From Cololabis saira (taxonomy: Eukaryota; Chordata; Actinopteri; Beloniformes; Belonidae): a DNA stretch of 64,000 nucleotides. Below, piece by piece: positions 57,824-64,000 of the stretch. The notes below the pieces were generated by a model that was not told where the DNA came from, did no database searches, and saw nothing but the letters and a program-made list of their open reading frames with translations. Both the position numbers and the translations under genes were made by a program. Position 1 is the stretch's first letter. Every line of letters starts with the position of its first letter. The stretch covers positions 35,229,850 to 35,293,849 of the forward strand of contig NC_084609.1 of NCBI RefSeq assembly GCF_033807715.1, read 5' to 3'.

Positions 57824-59009
57824 AGTAAGCAGTAACATCAGTAACTGGTTGTAATAGTTTTTGTTTGTTTATTTTTTGGTGGACATACATTTTGAGTTTA
57901 CACAAACTGTGTCCATGTTTCAAAAGTCAGTTTAATGTTAATTTCTGTCATTACTAGCTTCTCTGCGGTGCACAGCTAGCACATCTATTGTTTCTTCTGA
58001 AGATCAAGCTGTTCAGGTCTCTGTAAAATTTGTTGATAAACTTTTTTCTTTTTTTTGTGAACTTAATATTACTAAAAATAATTATCTGGGGTCAAATGAT
58101 CCAAATTTGAAAAAAAATGTTACGATGAAGAGCAACTGTTTGAAAATGTTGTTTAGATGTACTGTACCAACACTAAACTTTACATCTTTAAGTTGTACTT
58201 AAATGTACTTGATTTATGCATATTTTTCCTGCAATGCCGTGCATGTTAAAAATAAACTTTTTTTCTACTCCAAGTATGTTCTAATTATTTTTTATGTTTA
58301 CTTAAAACTCATTCCAAATTCAAATTAATTATGAAATAATTGTACTTTCTGTGTACTATTGAAGTGTATTTTAATGAAGTACATCTAGTATACTTCCTGC
58401 GCACATAATTAGTGTACTCACAGTGTACTATTTTCGATGTGCTAACAATGTACTTAGTATACTAATGATATATCATTAGTGCTACTTAAGATATACTAAA
58501 GTACAACTTAGTGTACTTATCTGTACTATTTTGAGACACCATTAAGATGAAATATAATATACTTAAGTACAACTTTTTAATTTTTATTAATTTTTTTTTT
58601 TAATATATTTAAAATGCAATGGCAACACATTATGATTAAAATAGAAATACATTTCCAGTATATTCTAAATGTATTAATAGTAATCTGAAAAGTGGATTAA
58701 AGTATACTTTAAATCGAATTAAAGAACATTTTAAATAAGTACAGTATTAGTAGAGAAAATTGTACTTAAGTATGTTTAAGTTGATCTTAATGGTGTCTCA
58801 AAATAGTACAGTCAAGTACACTAAGTTGTATTTAAGTATGTCTTAAGTAGCACTAATGATATATCATTAGTATACTAAGTACGTTTTTAGTACTCGAAAA
58901 TAACACACTTTGAGTACAATAATTATGTGCTTATGAAGTATACTAAAGTGTGCTTAAATTTATTATGCTAAAGTATACTTTTTTTTCGCCTGGGAATAGA
59001 TGCTAATTT

Positions 59010-60078
59010 GGATGGATGGATGGATGGATGGATGGATGGATGGATGGATGGATGGATGGATGGATGGATGGTTTTAATGAATAGATTGATGGATGGATGG
59101 ATGGATGGATGGATGGATGGATGGATGGATGGATGGATGGATGGATGGATGGATGGATGGTTTTAATGAATAGATTGATGGATGGATGGATGGATGGATG
59201 GATGGATGGATGGATGGATGGATGGATGGATGGATGGATGGATGGATGGATGGATGGATGGATGGTTTTAATGAATAGATTGATGGATGGATGGATGGAT
59301 GGATGGATGGATGGATGGATGGATGGATGGATGGATGGATGGATGGTTTTAATGAATAGATTGATGGATGGATGGATGGATGGATGGATGGATGGATGGA
59401 TGGATGGATGGATGGATGGATGGATGGATGGATGGATGGATGGTTTTAATGAATAGATTGATGGATGGATGGATGGATGGATGGATGGTTTTAATGAATA
59501 GATTGATGGATGGATGGATGGATGGATGGATGGATGGATGGATGGATGGATGGATGGATGGTTTTAATGAATAGATTGATGGATGGATGGATGGATGGAT
59601 GGATGGATGGATGGATGGATGGATGGATGGATGGATTGATAAATGGATGGATGGATGGATGGATTGATAAATGGATGGATGGATGGATGGATGGATGATG
59701 GATGGATGGATGGATGGATGGATGGATGGATGGATGGATGGATGGAGGGAGGGAGGGAGGGATGGATGGATGGATTGATAAATGGATGGATGGATGGATG
59801 GATTGATAAATGGATGGATGGATGGATGGATTGATAAATGGATGGATGGATGGATGGATGGATGGATGGATGGATGGATGGATGGATGGATGGATGGATG
59901 GATGGATGGATGGAGGGATGGATGGATGGATGGATGATGGAGGGATGGATGGATGGATGGATGGATGGATGATGGATGGATGGAGGGATGGATGGATGGA
60001 TGATGGAGGGATGGATGGATGGATGGATGGATGATGGATGGATGGAGGGATGGATGGATGGATGATGGAGGGATGGAG
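59010..60078. repeat. 1.07-kb (GGAT)n array with a recurring interruption
   Basis: GGAT tetranucleotides broken six times by TTTTAATGAATAGATTGATG, then by TTGATAAATGG and later by GGAGGGATGG types. The interruption repeats with the array, giving a higher-order structure. Frames reading MDGWMDGW are artefacts. Confidence 0.96.
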
Positions 60079-60785
60079 GAAGGGAATGTTAGTTAACAGA
60101 TGAACAACTGGAACGAAGCTGAAACAGTCGTTCCACTCGTCTCGTGACTTTTTTAAACAACCAGAGATAATTCAACCAGCAACTCTGGATGAGTGAATGA
60201 ATGATTCATAGTTGCTCGTTAACGAGTCGTTAACGAGTCGGAGTGAGACGACCGTCGTATCAGGAAGCAGGACGGAGCAGCCGAGTACAGAGGAACGAGT
60301 CCATCTCTGCTGACGTTCATTACCTCTAATCAGATCACTGTCGGCCGCCGGGAGGCTCGGCATCTTCATCTTCATCATCATCATCAATGATGATGAAGAT
60401 GAAGATGAGGATGATGATTCATCATCATCTTCATCAGACGGTCAGGCCTCAGCCACTGGAAACAGGAAGTCTCCCTTTGATAACTCAGAGTTCTGAGGAC
60501 GTCACATGACCAGAACATGGAGCCGTGGACCAGAACCAACGTTCAGCTCCCGGACGAGCCCCTGACGACCGGCTCCGCCTCCGGCCCCCGGCTGGCTCTG
60601 CCCCCAGGCCCCTGGTTGGTAGAGGCCAACCCGAAGCTGGTGCTGATGATGGAACGTGAACGGTTGCCATGGAGACGGCAAGCGTTTGGTGGTCATTCAA
60701 GGAACCTGGTTATTCGTGGGGGCTGAAAACACAATAGAAAAATCCACCTGTTTAATGTTTAGCATCTGAAGGAAGCCCCGACGCT
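60079..60785. other. Intergenic sequence with a GAT/ATC hairpin
   Basis: 60360-60440 holds CATCTTCATC facing GATGAAGATG, able to form a long hairpin. The rest is mixed composition without a gene. Confidence 0.4.
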
Positions 60786-60789
60786 CGAA

Positions 60790-60966
60790 CGTCCGGCGTC
60801 TCCGGTGTATCAGGTGTCTCCTGTGTCTCTAGCATCCCTGGCTTCTCCGCCGTCTCCGCCGTCTCCGGCGGTGTTTCTGTTGTTTCAGGCGTCTCCAGCG
60901 TTTCTGACTTTCTCTGGCGTCTCCAGCGTCTCCTGCGTATCTTGCGTCCCTGGCGTCTCCGGTGTT
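60790..60966. repeat. 9-bp minisatellite (GTCTCCGGC type), block 1
   Basis: Diverged units such as GTCTCCGGT, GTCTCCTGT and GTCTCCAGC. Block 2 of the same family lies at 61350-61560. Confidence 0.8.
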
Positions 60967-61349
60967 ATGATGGATTATATAAAGAATAGTTTAAAATCAA
61001 ACTGAATATGTAAACTGCATGTGCTGATTAACTAAATGTTTCTGTATGTGAAACTAAGGTGTCTTTTCACTGAAAGTACCATGCTGTACCAGACACTGAT
61101 AAGGAGAGAGGCCCCTGAGCAATAAAACAAGTTGGGCTATTTACCCCCCTTTCTCAAGTGTAATAAAATGTGTTCTCAGGACAGAGACCGGCAGATCTGG
61201 CGGGACGATTGACCAAGCAGGCTGCAGGAGCCTGCTCTGCCGATCTCACTCATGAGGCCTACTTTAATTCTATCCCAGTTTTGTGTCTTATTTACCTTTT
61301 CCAGCTCAATTTAAGAACCCGGCGTGATGAATTTGATCACAACACCGGC

Positions 61350-61560
61350 TTCTCTGACGTCTTTGGCGTCTATGGCGTGTCCTGGGTTTCCTGCGTCTCT
61401 TGGGTCTCTGGTGTCTCAGGTGTCTCCGGTGTCTCCGGTATCTCCGGCGTCTCTGCTGGAGTCAGGACGAGGTGAAGACCTGGACGTTTTTGTCTCCAGC
61501 GTCTCCTGTGTCCCCATCGTCCCCGGCGTCTCTGCTGGAGGACGAGGTGAGAGTGTCCGT
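61350..61560. repeat. 9-bp minisatellite (GTCTCCGGT type), block 2
   Basis: Same unit as at 60790-60966. The two blocks are separated by about 380 bp of ordinary sequence. Confidence 0.8.
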
Positions 61561-61831
61561 CCCCTCAGCCTTGAAAGTGTCTCATTAAACGTCTGAACTC
61601 GGAGCCTGAACCGGCGTCCTTCAGCTCAACTACCTCGTTTCACTTCCTTTTATTCTCCTCTTTATCACTCCATCCATCAGCTGCAGCGGAGCCGCATCCT
61701 CCATAACTAGCTATCCTCCCCCGTCCCCCCCACTCGTTCATCCTCCGCTGGAAGAGAAGAGGATCCTCCGAGACTCCAGGAGAGAAGATTCATCCTGAAC
61801 ACACTCACAGGTTAACAGTTCCCTCAGAGCT

Positions 61832-61836
61832 GAACA

Positions 61837-61921
<85 letters not shown>
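61832..61921. repeat. (GT)n microsatellite
   Basis: About 45 perfect GT units. Confidence 0.97.
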
Positions 61922-61923
<2 letters not shown>

Positions 61924-62069
61924 GGAGGGGAGGAGACGCTGCTGAATGTCAAACAGCAGAGGAGTTACTGGAGGTGACACGCTGGCGCCCAGGTCAGTGA
62001 ACGCACCGCGGGGACATTTGTTGGGGTCATGGTGTCCCTGAATGTAACACGCGTAGGTGGTGTCCCTGA

Positions 62070-62637
62070 TAGGGTTGCCACCTTTCAGAAATAGAAATAA
62101 GGGACGCCCCGATTTCAGCAGCGCAGTGCATAAAAATGTGTTTATTTTATATGAAAAAACAAAATGCTTTGATTTAAAGTTTAAAGTGCTTTAATAGCAT
62201 TGAACTTGCATGACTGTACAGACAGCCAACCATACTAGCAACTGAAATATCCTCCTATGCTATGTATGTCCACCAAGATGTATAACCCACAGGTGAAGAA
62301 TATGGTGTAAAAGTGAATTTATTTCAATAATTCAACTAGAATATGGTGTAAAAGTGAATTTATTTTTACCTAGTCTTATTACATGCAAAGCAAGATATGT
62401 TAAACCTTTATTTGTTATCATTTTGATGATGGAATTGTTTATTGATTTCATAAAATATTCTCTAATTTATTTTTTATTTGGGGTTTTCATAAACTGTGAG
62501 CCATAATCACCAAAATCATAACAAATAAAGGCTTGAAATATCTCACTTTGAATGTAGTGGGGGAAATAATATATTTGTTTCACCTTTAGTTAAATTTACT
62601 ACGAATGACGTATTTTACGGGACGGGTGGCAACCCTA
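62070..62637. mobile_element. hAT-type element with TAGGGTTGCCACC ends, copy 2
   Basis: Ends match copy 1 (31796-32809) in the opposite orientation: it begins TAGGGTTGCCACCTTTCAG and ends ACGGGTGGCAACCCTA. The exact 8-bp target duplication GTCCCTGA lies at 62062-62069 and 62638-62645. It lacks the (ATT)n and other inner parts of copy 1. Confidence 0.9.
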
Positions 62638-62824
62638 GTCCCTGAATGTAACACGGAGTCATGGTGTCCCTGAATGTAACACGAGGTCATGGTGTCCCTT
62701 TATGCAACACAGGGTCGGGGGTGTCCCTGAACACGTCTATCTAGTAAGTAAGTAAAGTTTATTTATATACAAATCTGGAATCATTTCAGTGGATAAACGA
62801 CAAGTCTAAGCGATCTCAGATGGC

Positions 62825-63000
62825 TGCAGCCCAGTGGAGTCCCACAAGGCTCTGCATGAGGATCTCTGCTTCTTTAACTGTCCGTTTATATGCTGACGAC
62901 ACTCTGACTTATGTTCCACATCAGTATTCCAGGTCTCTTCTGGAAGAAAAGGGAACCAGTTCCTCCGGAGTAAAAATAAAGGATCATCCAGACGGGTAAG
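62825..63000 (+). pseudogene. LINE reverse-transcriptase fragment
   Basis: GVPQGS (from GGAGTCCCACAAGGCTCT at 62837) and, in another frame, VRLYADDTLTYV around 62881-62916. These are the conserved blocks around the catalytic YADD of non-LTR reverse transcriptase, with the usual intervening segment shortened. Degenerate. Confidence 0.6.
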
Positions 63001-63449
63001 AAGACACCCAACTGCAAGTCTGCGATGGTCCCAAAGGACAAAGACGTGTCTGGACTTTATATCTGTGTGGAGTTTATACGTCCTCCTTGTGCTTAAATGA
63101 GGTTTCTTGGGGTTCCACAGGTCAAAAACCGTATGATCAGTTGATTGACGACTCTAAATTGCCGGTAGGCGTTAGCGTGTATGGCCTAATAAGTCAAAAG
63201 GAGTCTGTTCACTTCCCCTGAAACACAGCAGGTTACCACGGTAACAAGGCCTTACTTCTTATGCACCAAAAACTAAAAAGAAAGTTGTTGTTGCTATCTG
63301 TGTGTTTATGTACAAATAATGTGGTTACATCAGCAGGTTTATCTGTAAAACACAATTCAGCAAAAATGTGGTCCAAAGAGCTTCACAGAGACATTAAAAC
63401 ATAAGTAAAAAACATTATTTAAAATTAAACAAAAAAGAAAAGGGACAAT

Positions 63450-63720
63450 AGATCAAATCAAATAAACCAGATTCTGATGTTTATTCAGGTGCAGCTGAGA
63501 CCAGGTGAGTCTTCCACCTGGACTTAAATAAACTGAGTGTTTCAACTGATCTGAGGCTTCTGGGAGTTTGTTCCAGACATGTGGAGCATAGAAGCTGAAT
63601 GCAGGTTCTCCATGTCTGGTTTTGGGTCTGAACAGATACTAAACCAGATCCAGATGACCTGAGGGGTCTGGAGGTCCCTGATGTGTTCTGGTCCTGGACC
63701 ATTCAGAGCTTTATAGACCA
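63450..63720 (-). mobile_element. Dispersed repeat fragment
   Basis: Sequence with GTTTGTTCCAGACATGTGGA and GACCATTCAGAGCTTTATAG belongs to a very common fish repeat, probably the tail part of a LINE. The orientation is uncertain. Confidence 0.35.
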
Positions 63721-64000
63721 GGGGCCAGATTCACCAATATGTTCTTAAGAACCGTCTTAAAAACTGTCATTTCTTAAGAATTTCTTATTTTTCCTACTTA
63801 AGAACTTCTTAAAATATGTCATTGCATTGCACGCGCCAACAAACAACATTTCTACAGGTAGTTTGCATCTTAACCGTCAGTCACTCACTAAACATGGAGA
63901 AGGAGAAAAAGAGATGCAGGAACTTTTCAAGGTTATGGTGGATGAGATTAATGTGGGAAAAAAATACTATTGGGGAAAATTAATAATAATTAACTACCAC
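63721..64000 (+). mobile_element. PIF/Harbinger-like element, left end, cut by the window edge
   Basis: Starts GGGGCCAGATTCACCAA and has TTCTTAAGAA words typical of one fish Harbinger group. At 63894 an ATG opens MEKEKKRCRNFS, and after a one-base shift VMVDEINVGK appears, resembling the start of the Myb/SANT-like protein. Continues beyond the window. Confidence 0.5.

Larger units (their letters stand above)
54667..58995. mobile_element. 4.3-kb TIR element carrying a multi-exon gene-like cassette
   Basis: The left end CCCAGGTAAAAAAGTAATAT and the right end, inverted, CCCAGGCGAAAAAAAAGTAT match, then continue ACTTTA on both sides. About 500 bp on the left and 800 bp on the right are crowded with AAGTACACTT/AAGTATACTT words, like subterminal transposase-binding arrays. 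The middle holds exon-like segments on the plus strand (56046-57823). No clear target duplication and no recognised transposase. The superfamily is not assigned. Confidence 0.6.

Noticed and set aside
59097..60034. MDGWMDGW frames
   Set aside because: Translation of (GGAT)n.

Overview
The window looks like teleost fish nuclear DNA. It has split genes with GT-AG introns, a eukaryotic tRNA gene with Pol III promoter boxes, many (CA)n and (GGAT)n microsatellites, long minisatellites, and transposon types typical of ray-finned fish: hAT copies with 8-bp target duplications, PIF/Harbinger and ISL2EU-like copies, Tc1 remnants, L1/L2/CR1-like LINE tails and solo LTRs. The species cannot be named from the sequence. 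Family assignments come from motif recognition, not from a search.

One protein gene can be rebuilt completely. NCAPH2, the kleisin (H2) subunit of condensin II, lies on the minus strand from 20668 (ATG) to 4778 (stop). It has 19 coding exons with consistent phases, 1785 bp of CDS and a 594-residue product. A 5' UTR exon and CpG-rich promoter are inferred near 22.77-22.95 kb. Its introns are full of repeats: three tandem MITE copies (intron 18), a 4.5-kb array of about 100 copies of a 43/45-bp unit next to a decayed THAP-domain exon (intron 13), a hAT copy (intron 10), a LINE tail (intron 7) and an 11/12-bp minisatellite (intron 1). A (GGACCT)n array begins directly after the stop codon.

Left of NCAPH2 (1-4.6 kb) are a Harbinger copy, a tRNA-Thr(AGT) gene and a hAT relic with BED-finger remains. 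Right of it (23-64 kb) I find no ordinary multi-exon host gene. This half is a mosaic of transposons, many with readable target duplications and some nested, of minisatellites (25.3-27.5, 34.6-35.0, 35.8-36.5, 40.1-40.9, 59.0-60.1 kb), and of mixed-composition unique stretches that could be conserved non-coding elements.

The most unusual object is a 4.3-kb element bounded by inverted repeats (about 54.67-58.99 kb). Its ends are dense in AAGTA/TACTT motifs, and its middle carries promoter-like sequence and at least four spliced, protein-like exons of a family I cannot name. Two exon junctions are each off by one base, so it is either decaying or uses unusual splice sites. Other notable items are an internally deleted ISL2EU-like copy with convergent THAP and pre-SWIM fragments, a hAT nested in a TIR element, a MITE nested in an L1, a tRNA-like sequence inside a hAT copy, and a convergent pair of CTCF-like motifs.
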